Positions 1-7,358 of a DNA stretch of 64,000 nt are shown piece by piece (within the stretch, counting starts at the first letter, position 1; every line of letters starts with the position of its first letter). This DNA comes from an uncultured Bacteroidia bacterium. Lineage in GTDB: Bacteria; Bacteroidota; Bacteroidia; Bacteroidales; F082. The stretch covers positions 62,001-126,000 of the forward strand of contig CADADR010000001.1 of the NCBI GenBank assembly GCA_902786745.1, in the 5' to 3' direction. Both the position numbers and the translations under genes were made by a program. Below the pieces are notes generated by a model. The model did no database searches. It worked only from the letters and a program-made list of their open reading frames with translations, and was not told the DNA's origin.

Positions 1-38
1 AAGCCTCAACAATAAAATGAAGGAATAATCATAAAACC

Positions 39-503
39 ATGAAATACAGAAATTTGACTTTTATCATTCTCACCGCTATCATTTTAATGGTGGTTTCGTG
101 CAAGAAGTTCAATCCTTTTGAAAACTCCAAGCCCACAATGGAATATGTCTCGGGCAACGAAAAAGACAAAATCGACCTGAAGGGCTCTATGATCAAACCC
201 GACATGCGGTATGTCAACATCTACGCGGAATTGGTGGGAAAGACAGTTTACGTCTATTTCAACGAGACCGTAGAGGACTGCCTGCTGACCCTTTCCGCCG
301 AAAACGGAGACGTTTTGTATGCCAGGAACGTGAAGAAACAGTATCCGGCAACCATCCGCATCTACATGGAAAACGAACCCACTGGTGAATATCGACTCTA
401 CGTCACCAACGAGACGGAGGAAGCCTCGGCATGGTTCCATTTCGAGAATGAAGAATCGCCTAACCGCGCACCCGTCCCTATCAAAGTCCTATTTGAAGAG
501 TAA
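39..503 (+). CDS. DUF3244-like lipoprotein (module copy 1, gene A)
   Basis: A 154-residue predicted lipoprotein. A short hydrophobic leader ends in a lipobox (VVSC), so the mature protein should be anchored to a membrane by the Cys near residue 21. The rest reads as one small beta-sandwich: a KDKIDLKGS opening, a GKTVYVYF strand, and a GEYRLYVTNE closing strand, resembling the DUF3244 family of Bacteroidales surface proteins. The gene at 1715-2125 is a clear paralogue (KDKIDIKGS, GKTVYVYF, GRYHLVISN). It is the first gene of a tandemly repeated module, followed 24 bp later by a barrel gene. The molecular function is unknown. Confidence 0.75.
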   Translation: MKYRNLTFIILTAIILMVVSCKKFNPFENSKPTMEYVSGNEKDKIDLKGSMIKPDMRYVNIYAELVGKTVYVYFNETVEDCLLTLSAENGDVLYARNVKKQYPATIRIYMENEPTGEYRLYVTNETEEASAWFHFENEESPNRAPVPIKVLFEE

Positions 504-527
504 TAAATCATTAAAATTCAATAGTAT

Positions 528-1130
528 ATGAAAAAACACATCATGATTGCCTTGGCTTTGGCTCTTTGTCTGCCAGCCTTGGCGCAAGAGGAAGAAAAAG
601 AACGTCACGTCAGCGATGAAATCAGCATCGGCTACGGATTCCATCCAGTGAGCGGCGATTACTTCGGCATGGACGCCATGCGTTTCAACTACTGGATCGA
701 CAAAGTAGGGGCAATTTATGGTTCTTACACTCACTTCTTCAACAAGGTGGTCGGCGTAGGCGGCACCTATTGCTTCGACCCGAGAATCATCGACTACACC
801 TACAACGGCTTAGTCACCAATAACCCCTTGATCTGCACACTCAATGAGTCGTCCCATTCCGTGATGGGTCATGTGAAACTCAATTGCATCAACAAGAAGC
901 ATTTTGTCCTATACACCAAGTTTGACGCGGGCATCTGCTTTTGGGGCTACAAACTCAAAGAATTCCAGCCAGAGTATTTTGCTGTTGAACTCCCCGACCA
1001 GCATTGCTGCTTCGCATGGCAAGCCGCTGTTGGCATCGAGGTTGGCAACGAACGCGTTGCAGGATTCCTGCAATGTGGAGTTGGCATGGAAGGCAACTAT
1101 AGTTTAGGAATCAGATACAAATTCAATTAA
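528..1130 (+). CDS. Outer-membrane beta-barrel-like protein (module gene B1)
   Basis: A 200-residue protein with a cleavable signal peptide (ending LPALAQ) followed by alternating hydrophobic and polar strands typical of small Bacteroidota outer-membrane barrels. It has the motifs VGAIYGSYTHF, GVGGTYCFDPR and a final GIRYKFN strand ending in an aromatic-rich tail. The gene at 2785-3405 is its paralogue (VGAIYATYTRR, GIGATYCLDPR, GFRYGL). It lies between a lipoprotein gene and another lipoprotein gene, with 24 and 9 bp gaps, so the three are probably co-transcribed. The function is unknown; a structural or complex-forming role at the outer membrane is inferred. Confidence 0.7.
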   Translation: MKKHIMIALALALCLPALAQEEEKERHVSDEISIGYGFHPVSGDYFGMDAMRFNYWIDKVGAIYGSYTHFFNKVVGVGGTYCFDPRIIDYTYNGLVTNNPLICTLNESSHSVMGHVKLNCINKKHFVLYTKFDAGICFWGYKLKEFQPEYFAVELPDQHCCFAWQAAVGIEVGNERVAGFLQCGVGMEGNYSLGIRYKFN

Positions 1131-1139
1131 TAACACACT

Positions 1140-1703
1140 ATGAAAAAGATAATAATAATTGGCATGACGCTCTTCATGATGAGCGCCTGCGTGAAACACC
1201 CCGACATTTACATGCTGATGTCCGACGAGGACGCAGCGGCCATCCCTTACGAGCAAGGGCAAACCGTAAAATTCCTTGACCAAAACGGCGACACAGTGAC
1301 GTATCAAGTCGAGCGCGACGAAACCTATCCCTACAACTACGAACAATACATCAACGCCATCCATGGCGGAGACGTCATGCACCCAGCCCATCATTCGGTG
1401 GAGTGCTACGCCCGTACGGTGAACCTCCGTGACCAATCGTACGCAAACCAACTGAGCTTCACCGTGAAGCCAGGAAAGGAGTTCTCATTCCGCTTCCTCT
1501 CCAGCGAAGGCGAACTCAACTTGGATATGTACCTGCCATCCAACGATACCTGTACCATCAATGGCATCAACTACGAACAGGTTCACCACGAGATCCTTTA
1601 CAGCCAACACACGGGCGAGTTGCTTTACGACTGGTATTACAATGAAGAGTTTGGCTTGCTCTATTTCCAAAAAGGCAATTTCTCATTGACAAGGATACCA
1701 TAA
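1140..1703 (+). CDS. Small lipoprotein (module gene C1)
   Basis: A 187-residue predicted lipoprotein with a short leader and a lipobox at MSAC. After the Cys there is a DEDAAAIPY segment, a strand pair with QNGDTVTYQV, a CYARTVNL segment, and a C-terminal WYYNEEFGLLYF followed by a basic tail ending TRIP. The gene at 3411-3965 shares DAAAIPY, ENGDTLNF, CYARTVGL, WYYNDEVGLI and the terminal TLIP, so the two are duplicates. I do not recognise the family. It sits 9 bp after the barrel gene and 11 bp before a second DUF3244-like gene, which fits one transcript. Confidence 0.7.
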   Translation: MKKIIIIGMTLFMMSACVKHPDIYMLMSDEDAAAIPYEQGQTVKFLDQNGDTVTYQVERDETYPYNYEQYINAIHGGDVMHPAHHSVECYARTVNLRDQSYANQLSFTVKPGKEFSFRFLSSEGELNLDMYLPSNDTCTINGINYEQVHHEILYSQHTGELLYDWYYNEEFGLLYFQKGNFSLTRIP

Positions 1704-1714
1704 CCGCAATAAGC

Positions 1715-2125
1715 ATGAAAACCAAACACTTATCATTAATTACTATCTTGTTTGTCACCTTGATTACTGCTTCTTGCAGTAAGCCATACAATCCGAACAA
1801 CCTCATTGACGACAAAGACAAAATCGACATCAAGGGCTCGCTTTCCAATGGCGACATGCGCTATCCGAACATTGAGGCGGGTTATTGGGGAAAGACCGTT
1901 TATGTGTACTTCCACGATTATATGGGTGAGTGCGTCGTCAGTATCAGCAACAGACAAGACCATGTCATTTTTTGCGACACCGTAACTTCGGGTTACGACA
2001 CAGGAACGCGATTCTATATGGGCGACCAACCCTTGGGCCGCTACCACCTCGTCATCAGCAACGGCACCGATGAGGCCGAAGGATGGTTTAACAATTTCCG
2101 CATTGTAGCAGTTAGACCGCATTAA
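1715..2125 (+). CDS. DUF3244-like lipoprotein (module copy 2, gene A2)
   Basis: A 136-residue predicted lipoprotein with a lipobox at TASC. The body closely follows the first gene of the window: KDKIDIKGS, DMRYPNIEA, GKTVYVYF and GRYHLVISNGTDEAEGWF. It is slightly shorter because the spacer after the lipid Cys is reduced. It starts the second copy of the A-B-C module, 11 bp after the previous lipoprotein. The strong conservation of the beta-sandwich core with divergent edges suggests duplication followed by separate selection. Function unknown. Confidence 0.72.
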   Translation: MKTKHLSLITILFVTLITASCSKPYNPNNLIDDKDKIDIKGSLSNGDMRYPNIEAGYWGKTVYVYFHDYMGECVVSISNRQDHVIFCDTVTSGYDTGTRFYMGDQPLGRYHLVISNGTDEAEGWFNNFRIVAVRPH

Positions 2126-2177
2126 ATTCAAAATTTAAAATTCAAAATTCAAAGAATTAAAGATTTAAAATTCAAAC
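2126..2177. repeat. AT-rich ATTCAAAATTTAAAATTC repeat block
   Basis: The spacer between the second DUF3244-like gene and the next barrel gene is made of reiterated ATTCAAA/TTTAAAA units. It is low-complexity and of a type often dispersed between genes of Bacteroidota. It adds about 50 bp inside an otherwise tightly packed operon. No terminator-like hairpin is seen in it. Confidence 0.55.
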
Positions 2178-2181
2178 CATT

Positions 2182-2763
2182 ATGAAAAAATTAGTTTTGT
2201 TTCTCGGAATGCTACTTGTTATAGGGAGTCTCCACGCTCAAGAAAAGGGACAATTCGTGCTTCAAGCCGAAGCCAATGCCGGCATTTTGTTCTGCCATCC
2301 TTATCAAGGCACTTTTAATTCAATTGACCTTGAAGGAGCCGTAGGTCCTGTCTTGCGCTATCAAGTGGGAAACCGTTTGGAAATCGGCATAGGGGCCAAT
2401 TATTGCGCACACCACGCGCTTCAATACCTTCCAATCTTTGCCGATGCCAAATACAGCTTCGGCATAGGAAAGTCAGGACCTTATGCAGAACTGCGTGCCG
2501 GATATGCCTTTCGCTTGAAATACGTCAAGCATGAAAACGGAGACCCTAATTGGTATTCAATGGAAGGGTTCTACTCTCAACTCATCCTTGGCTATTCCAT
2601 CAGCCACTTCGATATTGGCATTGGTGGGCGGCTCGTCAACATGAAAGAGTATAGTACCGAATGGCCGGACATTCTTCCCGGAGGTTGCCTAACCTTCACC
2701 CACAACCAACTGAAACCTGCAGTATTTCTGCATTATGCATACAATTTTCATTTCGGAAAGTAA
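2182..2763 (+). CDS. Outer-membrane beta-barrel-like protein (extra gene in second module)
   Basis: A 193-residue protein with an N-terminal signal peptide (cleavage near SLHAQ). The mature part is rich in alternating strands (RYQVGNRLEIGIGANY, YAELRAGYAFRLKY, FDIGIGGRLVNM) and ends in a beta-signal-like HYAYNFHFGK. It looks like a small outer-membrane porin-like barrel but is not closely similar to the B1/B2 barrels beside it. It has no counterpart in the first module copy, so it was either gained in the second copy or lost from the first. Its stop codon directly touches an in-frame ATG of the next reading frame. Confidence 0.65.
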   Translation: MKKLVLFLGMLLVIGSLHAQEKGQFVLQAEANAGILFCHPYQGTFNSIDLEGAVGPVLRYQVGNRLEIGIGANYCAHHALQYLPIFADAKYSFGIGKSGPYAELRAGYAFRLKYVKHENGDPNWYSMEGFYSQLILGYSISHFDIGIGGRLVNMKEYSTEWPDILPGGCLTFTHNQLKPAVFLHYAYNFHFGK

Positions 2764-2784
2764 ATGATTCAAATCCAAATATTT

Positions 2785-3405
2785 ATGAAAACCAAATTTA
2801 TCATCCTCGGTTTGCTCGTCGCCATTGCGGTACCCGCCTTCGCGCAGCGTGACACCATCCGGAGCAACAAGAATGAGTTCAGCCTTGGCTACGGCGTGAA
2901 ACCTTCAAGCAGTTTCCGTTATAGCCCAGGCCATCACTATTATCCCTTGGAGGAACATGTCGGTGCCATTTATGCTACCTACACGCGCCGCCTCACCAAG
3001 GTCATCGGCATCGGAGCCACCTATTGCCTCGACCCGCGCGTCTTCACCTATTATGAAAAACCCAGCACCAAAGAAGGCCTTATTTGCCGCCTTGGCGAAA
3101 CGAGCCACACACTCATGCTCCACCTCAAAATCAACTGGCTCAACACCAAGTATGTGAACCTCTACAGCAAAGTCGGGCAAGGCATCATGGCTTGGGGCTA
3201 TAGCCTCAAGGAATACCGCCCCGACTTGTATCAAATCAACATGCCGTCCAACAAATTCATAGATAGGATCGACTACGCCTACCAGTTTGTTCCCATTGGG
3301 GTTGAGATTGGCACCAAGCAATACGCTGGTTTCATCCAATGCGGCTTGGGTATGGAAGGCATCATCAGCATCGGATTTCGTTATGGACTAAAAGATAAGG
3401 AATAA
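2785..3405 (+). CDS. Outer-membrane beta-barrel-like protein (module gene B2)
   Basis: A 206-residue paralogue of the barrel at 528-1130. I start it at the ATG at 2785, because that gives a proper signal peptide (MKTKFIILGLLVAIAVPAFAQ region). An upstream in-frame ATG at 2764 would add seven residues before it. Shared motifs with B1 include VGAIYATYTRR, GIGATYCLDPR, LKINWLNTKY and a final GFRYGL. It is 5 bp from the following lipoprotein gene, the same order as in the first module. Function unknown; location inferred to be the outer membrane. Confidence 0.7.
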   Translation: MKTKFIILGLLVAIAVPAFAQRDTIRSNKNEFSLGYGVKPSSSFRYSPGHHYYPLEEHVGAIYATYTRRLTKVIGIGATYCLDPRVFTYYEKPSTKEGLICRLGETSHTLMLHLKINWLNTKYVNLYSKVGQGIMAWGYSLKEYRPDLYQINMPSNKFIDRIDYAYQFVPIGVEIGTKQYAGFIQCGLGMEGIISIGFRYGLKDKE

Positions 3406-3410
3406 ACGCC

Positions 3411-3965
3411 ATGAAAAGACACTTGATATTTTGCATCGCCCTCGTGGCCGTGATGACCTCTTGCGTGAAAGAACCGTCCATCCTTCGTCGTCTTACTGCT
3501 GAAGACGCTGCCGCCATCCCTTATCATATAAGACAAACGGTCAACTTCATGGACGAAAATGGCGACACACTGAATTTCACCGTCACTTACGATAAGACAA
3601 AACCCTTCTCGGAAGACTATTGGGAATATCCCTACGACGCTAAAATGTCTATCATCCGCCAGCCCTGGTGTTATGCTCGAACTGTGGGACTGTGCCGCGA
3701 TTCCGATAGCAACAACCCTGAGTTGATATTCACAGTGATTCCCGAAAAATTCCTGTATTTCAATTGGAACTATGAAATGGGAATAACGCTACCGTACATC
3801 GATCTCAAAGGTGAGACGGAGACCGTGGATGTGAATGGCGTGACCTACGAGGATGTACATGTCAGCTCATCCTCTGGCGACTATTGGCATCTGTGGTATT
3901 ACAACGATGAAGTCGGGCTGATTGCCGTAAAAAACGAGAGACACTCTTTAACGCTAATACCTTGA
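3411..3965 (+). CDS. Small lipoprotein (module gene C2)
   Basis: A 184-residue predicted lipoprotein (lipobox MTSC), the duplicate of the gene at 1140-1703. It keeps the AEDAAAIPY start of the mature protein, the ENGDTLNF strand, the CYARTVGL segment and the C-terminal WYYNDEVGLIAV ... TLIP. It is the last gene of the duplicated run and is followed within 20 bp by a good intrinsic terminator, so the whole seven-gene stretch from position 39 could be one operon. The family was not recognised. Confidence 0.7.
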   Translation: MKRHLIFCIALVAVMTSCVKEPSILRRLTAEDAAAIPYHIRQTVNFMDENGDTLNFTVTYDKTKPFSEDYWEYPYDAKMSIIRQPWCYARTVGLCRDSDSNNPELIFTVIPEKFLYFNWNYEMGITLPYIDLKGETETVDVNGVTYEDVHVSSSSGDYWHLWYYNDEVGLIAVKNERHSLTLIP

Positions 3966-3983
3966 TAGGAGGTTGACCCAATG

Positions 3984-4022
3984 AAAAAGTCGGGAAAGCA
4001 AAGGTGTTTTCCCGACTTTTTT
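3984..4022 (+). terminator. Intrinsic terminator after the duplicated module
   Basis: The stem AAAAGTCGGGAAA pairs with TTTCCCGACTTTT across a nine-base loop and runs into a T tract. It lies 19 bp after the stop codon of the last module lipoprotein. The A/T flanks also allow it to act in the reverse direction. Confidence 0.85.
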
Positions 4023-4040
4023 ATAGCCCCGAAATCGAAG

Positions 4041-4075
4041 ATTAGCTACGCTGAATGCAAAGCATTTCGACGTAG
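4041..4075. repeat. Dispersed hairpin repeat, copy 1
   Basis: Nested inverted repeat: CTACG ... AATGC-AAA-GCATT ... CGTAG. The first 27 bases match positions 11049-11075 at 24 of 27, so this is a dispersed element and not a random hairpin. It sits in the convergent spacer between the module terminator and the GreA-like gene. A second short hairpin (CCCGACAT/ATGTCGGG, 4098-4116) follows it. Confidence 0.6.
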
Positions 4076-4135
4076 TCAAAGGGCGACCTTATCACACCCC
4101 GACATGCAATGTCGGGCTTGTAATAATAACGGATA

Positions 4136-5152
4136 TTAATCTCTTTCAAAAACCTCATTATACTCCTTACCCTCTGGAGTAAAAGGCAAATCCTCCTCAG
4201 AAACAACCGTAAAGACATAAACCAACTCTTTCTCGGTCTTGGTTTCCCTGATATATTGTCGCTTCAACTTCGGGTTCACTCCCAATAGCCCCAGCGTCTC
4301 CGCCATCTTCCGCTTGAGCGTTTTCTCCGGCGTGTCGCCAAACGCCACATGCCACCAGTAACGCCTCGTGGTCTCGCCCTTGCCATTGATGACATGCAAA
4401 TGCGCGACAGGGTGCAGCATCTTGTTGCCTTGGTGCAGCTCCACATACATGGCCCGCCCAACAATGTTGCCCCGCTCATTGACGATGGGCAGAAATTCGA
4501 TGGGATTCACTTCGGGCATAAACCGGCGCGGACCTTCTATTTTAGAGGGCGAGGCAACGGCCACATGTTCCTCAATAGGCTGTGCCTGTGCCGTTGGCTC
4601 GGGCTGCTCTTCGATGATTCTTCGGGACCGTCTCTCTATTGTCGTCGAGGTCTTGGTCGGCTTGTCATTAATAATCTGAGTAAGTTCCATCGGCTCAAAC
4701 GACACCTCCTCCACTTTTATCTTTTCCGAGCCTTTCAACTCGATGATGTCGCCCGCCTTCTTCCCAATCAACATCTTGGCAATGGGTGAGATGAAGGAGA
4801 TAAGGCCTTTGTTCACATCGGCTTCGTCCACACCCACAATACGCACCACACGCCCATTGTAACGCACCCACGCTCCAAAGCTTACCATGTCTTTCACGGC
4901 CTTCGTAAGGTCGACTTCCACGGCGTTATTGATACGGTCAACGAGCAACTTAATCGAAGCATCGATGAAGTTGACCATGATGTAGTTGTCGCCCGCCTTG
5001 ACGCGCTCTGCCTCAAGGCTGTTCAGCTCCTCTTTGAGTGCCTCAAGTCCTTCTTTCGTGACATAGTTGGGCACGCCTTCGGGCAGGTATGCTCTCATCG
5101 GCACCCTTGGAATCTCTTCTTGGTCACCTTCTTTGATGAAACCCCTACTCAT
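4136..5152 (-). CDS. GreA/GreB-type elongation factor fused to a degenerate Nudix-like domain
   Basis: A 338-residue protein starting at MSRGFIKEGD, a start typical of Bacteroidota GreA/GreB relatives; an in-frame upstream start would run into the preceding gene. Residues 1-160 hold the Gre coiled-coil (VTKEGLEALKEELNSLEAER) and the C-terminal FKBP-like globule (ISPIAKMLIGKKAGD), which act on stalled RNA polymerase. Residues 165-210 are a charged, proline-containing linker. Residues 215-338 resemble a Nudix hydrolase (IVNERGNIVGRAMYVELH, LHPVAHLHVIN), but the Nudix box at about 267-289 has lost the GG and reads RKMAET where REUxEE is expected. Hydrolase activity is therefore unlikely. It lies 14 bp after the S46 peptidase gene on the same strand. 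Confidence 0.75.
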   Translation of the reverse strand: MSRGFIKEGDQEEIPRVPMRAYLPEGVPNYVTKEGLEALKEELNSLEAERVKAGDNYIMVNFIDASIKLLVDRINNAVEVDLTKAVKDMVSFGAWVRYNGRVVRIVGVDEADVNKGLISFISPIAKMLIGKKAGDIIELKGSEKIKVEEVSFEPMELTQIINDKPTKTSTTIERRSRRIIEEQPEPTAQAQPIEEHVAVASPSKIEGPRRFMPEVNPIEFLPIVNERGNIVGRAMYVELHQGNKMLHPVAHLHVINGKGETTRRYWWHVAFGDTPEKTLKRKMAETLGLLGVNPKLKRQYIRETKTEKELVYVFTVVSEEDLPFTPEGKEYNEVFERD

Positions 5153-5166
5153 AGGAGAGGCTTTTC

Positions 5167-7308
5167 TTATTTGATCACCAATTCCTTGATGATGTTGTCG
5201 CACTTACCCACCTTCTCGATGCACCAGAGCAGGTAGCGGGCGTCCATGCAGATGGTGCGCTGCACCTTGTTCTCGAAGCTGAGGTCGCCGCTCATGGCTT
5301 CCCAGTTGCCGTCGAAGGCCAGACCGATAAGGTTGCCATCGCCGTCGATGACGGGACTGCCCGAGTTGCCACCCGTGATGTCGTTGGTGGTGATGAAGTT
5401 GACAACCAATTCACCATTCTCGTTGGCATAACGACCATAGTCCTTCTTGGCCACGAGGTCGCGAACATCCTGCGGGATGTCGAACTCCCAGTTGCCAGGC
5501 ACGTACTTGGCCATCACACCGTCCATGGTGGTGTAATAGTTGTAGTTGACGGCATCGGCGGCCTTGTAAGGCTCCACGGTGCCGTAGGTCAGACGCATGG
5601 TGAAGTTGGCATCGGGATAAAAGTTGCGGTCGCTCTGCATCTCCATCAGGCCTTTCATGTAGAGACGCTCGCCCTTGTTGCCAAGGTTTTGGGCTTCCTC
5701 ATAACGGGCGTACAAGGTCTGATACGAGTCGATGATGTTCGTCGTGAGGGCAAAGATCGGGTCTTTGTCCAAGGCTTTGGGTTTCTGCATCCATTTCTCG
5801 AGACGGGCCTTGTCGGTGAAGATAGACTTCTCGAAGGCCTTGGCCACATAGGCGCTGAAATCGCCATTGTTTTCCAAACCGATGCGAAGAACCTCGCTAG
5901 GCATGAGCTTGGCAGGGATGTTCTTGTAGAACAAGCCGAGCAAGGCAGCGGTCACGTCTTGGTCAAGCGGCATGCTGTAGTCCTTGAAGAAAGCATCCAC
6001 GCTGGGTTGCATCTTCTCGACCTCGGCCTTGATGTCGGCTTTGTCGGCCTTGGCTTCAAACATCTTGTTGATACGCATGAACCTGCGGCTGAAGGCGATG
6101 GCCTCGCCTCCGTTCCAGCCCGCCTCGCGGTGGTAAACAAAAGATTTCTGAATCTCGTCAAGGATGTTCCACTTCTTGACAATGCCTTTGAAGATGTCGC
6201 CATATTCGGCTTTGCGGCCGGCATCGGCGCCAACCCATCTGGCAAAATCTTCCTCTTGAACTTGGCGACGCTCATACACGTGGTTGCGCTTGAGCTGCTT
6301 CACCTGACCGATGTAGTATTTCCAGTAGTTCGACACGCTGGCCTGCTTGGAGGCATATTTGATGAACACCTCTTGGTCGGCATCCATGTGCTTGCGATAG
6401 TTCTCGAGTTTGGTCGTACGGCAGTCGATGATGGCAGGACCTTCCTCATAGATGACGTTCTTCACCGTGTAAGAGGTGGAGTAACGGTCGGTCGAGCCGG
6501 GATAGCCGAGGATCATGGCATAGTCGCCAGGCTTAACGCCACCTAAATTAATAGGCAGGTACCACTTCGATTTCATAGGGATATTATTCTCCGAATACGC
6601 TGCGGGGCTACCATCGGGAGCGGTGTAGACGCGGAAGATGTTGAAGTCACCCTTATGGCGCGGCCAGGTCCAGTTGTCAGTGTCGGCGCCAAACTTGCCG
6701 ATGCCCCAAGGCGGGCAGCACACAAGACGCACGTCCTTGTACTCGTCGTACTCGAAGAGGATGTATTGGTTGCCGCTATAGAAAGGCACAATCTCGATGC
6801 GCACGTTGCGTTCGCCTTTGCGGTCTTTCTCGAGTTGGCGGGCGTTCTTTGCCACAAGTTCCTCACGGTCAGCCTCGCTGGTCTGAGTGGTGACGCCTTT
6901 CAGCACGGCTTCGGTCACGTCTTCCACCTTATTTAAGAATAATACGGAAAGGCCAGCATTGGGAAGCTCCTCGCCCTTGCTCTTGGCCCAGAAGCCGTCG
7001 GTGAGGTAGTCGTGCTCGATGGACGAGTGCTTCTGCACATAGCTCAAGCCACAGTGGTGGTTGGTGAGCAGCAAGCCTTCGGGAGAGATGATCTCGCCCG
7101 TGCAGCCGCCACCGAATTGCACGATGGCGTCCTTGATGCTGGGTTGGTTGAAGCTGAAGATCTGCTCGGCCGTGAGTTTGCAGCCCATGGCTTGCATCTC
7201 GGCCAGATTTTGGCCATTCAGTGAATAAGGCAGCCACATGCCTTCGTCGGCGCGGGCCACCATGAGTGTCAGCATTAATGATGCGATGAGGGATAAGGTC
7301 TTTTTCAT
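5167..7308 (-). CDS. S46 family dipeptidyl peptidase, DPP7-like
   Basis: A 713-residue protease with a signal peptide (start at MKKTLSLIAS; a longer frame begins at 7362 but would precede the leader). Family S46 enzymes are periplasmic or outer-membrane dipeptidyl peptidases with a chymotrypsin fold. The catalytic His is in TNHHCG near residue 85 and the Ser in GGNSGSP near residue 649. The residue after LAFD is Gly (about 667), which in characterised enzymes marks the DPP7 type (hydrophobic P1); Arg there marks the Asp/Glu-specific DPP11. The length is normal for the family. A -7 element lies about 37 bp upstream. It is likely to release dipeptides from proteins for an amino-acid-fermenting lifestyle. 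Confidence 0.92.
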   Translation of the reverse strand: MKKTLSLIASLMLTLMVARADEGMWLPYSLNGQNLAEMQAMGCKLTAEQIFSFNQPSIKDAIVQFGGGCTGEIISPEGLLLTNHHCGLSYVQKHSSIEHDYLTDGFWAKSKGEELPNAGLSVLFLNKVEDVTEAVLKGVTTQTSEADREELVAKNARQLEKDRKGERNVRIEIVPFYSGNQYILFEYDEYKDVRLVCCPPWGIGKFGADTDNWTWPRHKGDFNIFRVYTAPDGSPAAYSENNIPMKSKWYLPINLGGVKPGDYAMILGYPGSTDRYSTSYTVKNVIYEEGPAIIDCRTTKLENYRKHMDADQEVFIKYASKQASVSNYWKYYIGQVKQLKRNHVYERRQVQEEDFARWVGADAGRKAEYGDIFKGIVKKWNILDEIQKSFVYHREAGWNGGEAIAFSRRFMRINKMFEAKADKADIKAEVEKMQPSVDAFFKDYSMPLDQDVTAALLGLFYKNIPAKLMPSEVLRIGLENNGDFSAYVAKAFEKSIFTDKARLEKWMQKPKALDKDPIFALTTNIIDSYQTLYARYEEAQNLGNKGERLYMKGLMEMQSDRNFYPDANFTMRLTYGTVEPYKAADAVNYNYYTTMDGVMAKYVPGNWEFDIPQDVRDLVAKKDYGRYANENGELVVNFITTNDITGGNSGSPVIDGDGNLIGLAFDGNWEAMSGDLSFENKVQRTICMDARYLLWCIEKVGKCDNIIKELVIK

Positions 7309-7344
7309 GGTATTATGTGTTTGTTGTTTTATGCGATTGAGGAT

Positions 7345-7353
7345 GCAAAGATA
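7345..7353 (-). promoter_or_regulatory. -7 promoter element of the S46 peptidase gene
   Basis: On the minus strand this reads TATCTTTGC, matching the Bacteroidota TAnnTTTG consensus, about 37 bp before the S46 start codon. Confidence 0.6.
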
Positions 7354-7358
7354 GGAAA

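Noticed and set aside
4098..4116. CCCGACAT/ATGTCGGG hairpin as terminator of the GreA-Nudix gene
   Set aside because: Stem is good but no T tract follows on the minus strand; more likely part of the repeat cluster.
5689..6546. A 285-codon open frame antisense to the S46 peptidase
   Set aside because: It is opposite a well-supported conserved gene, has no recognisable domain, and its length is explained by the codon bias of the real gene.
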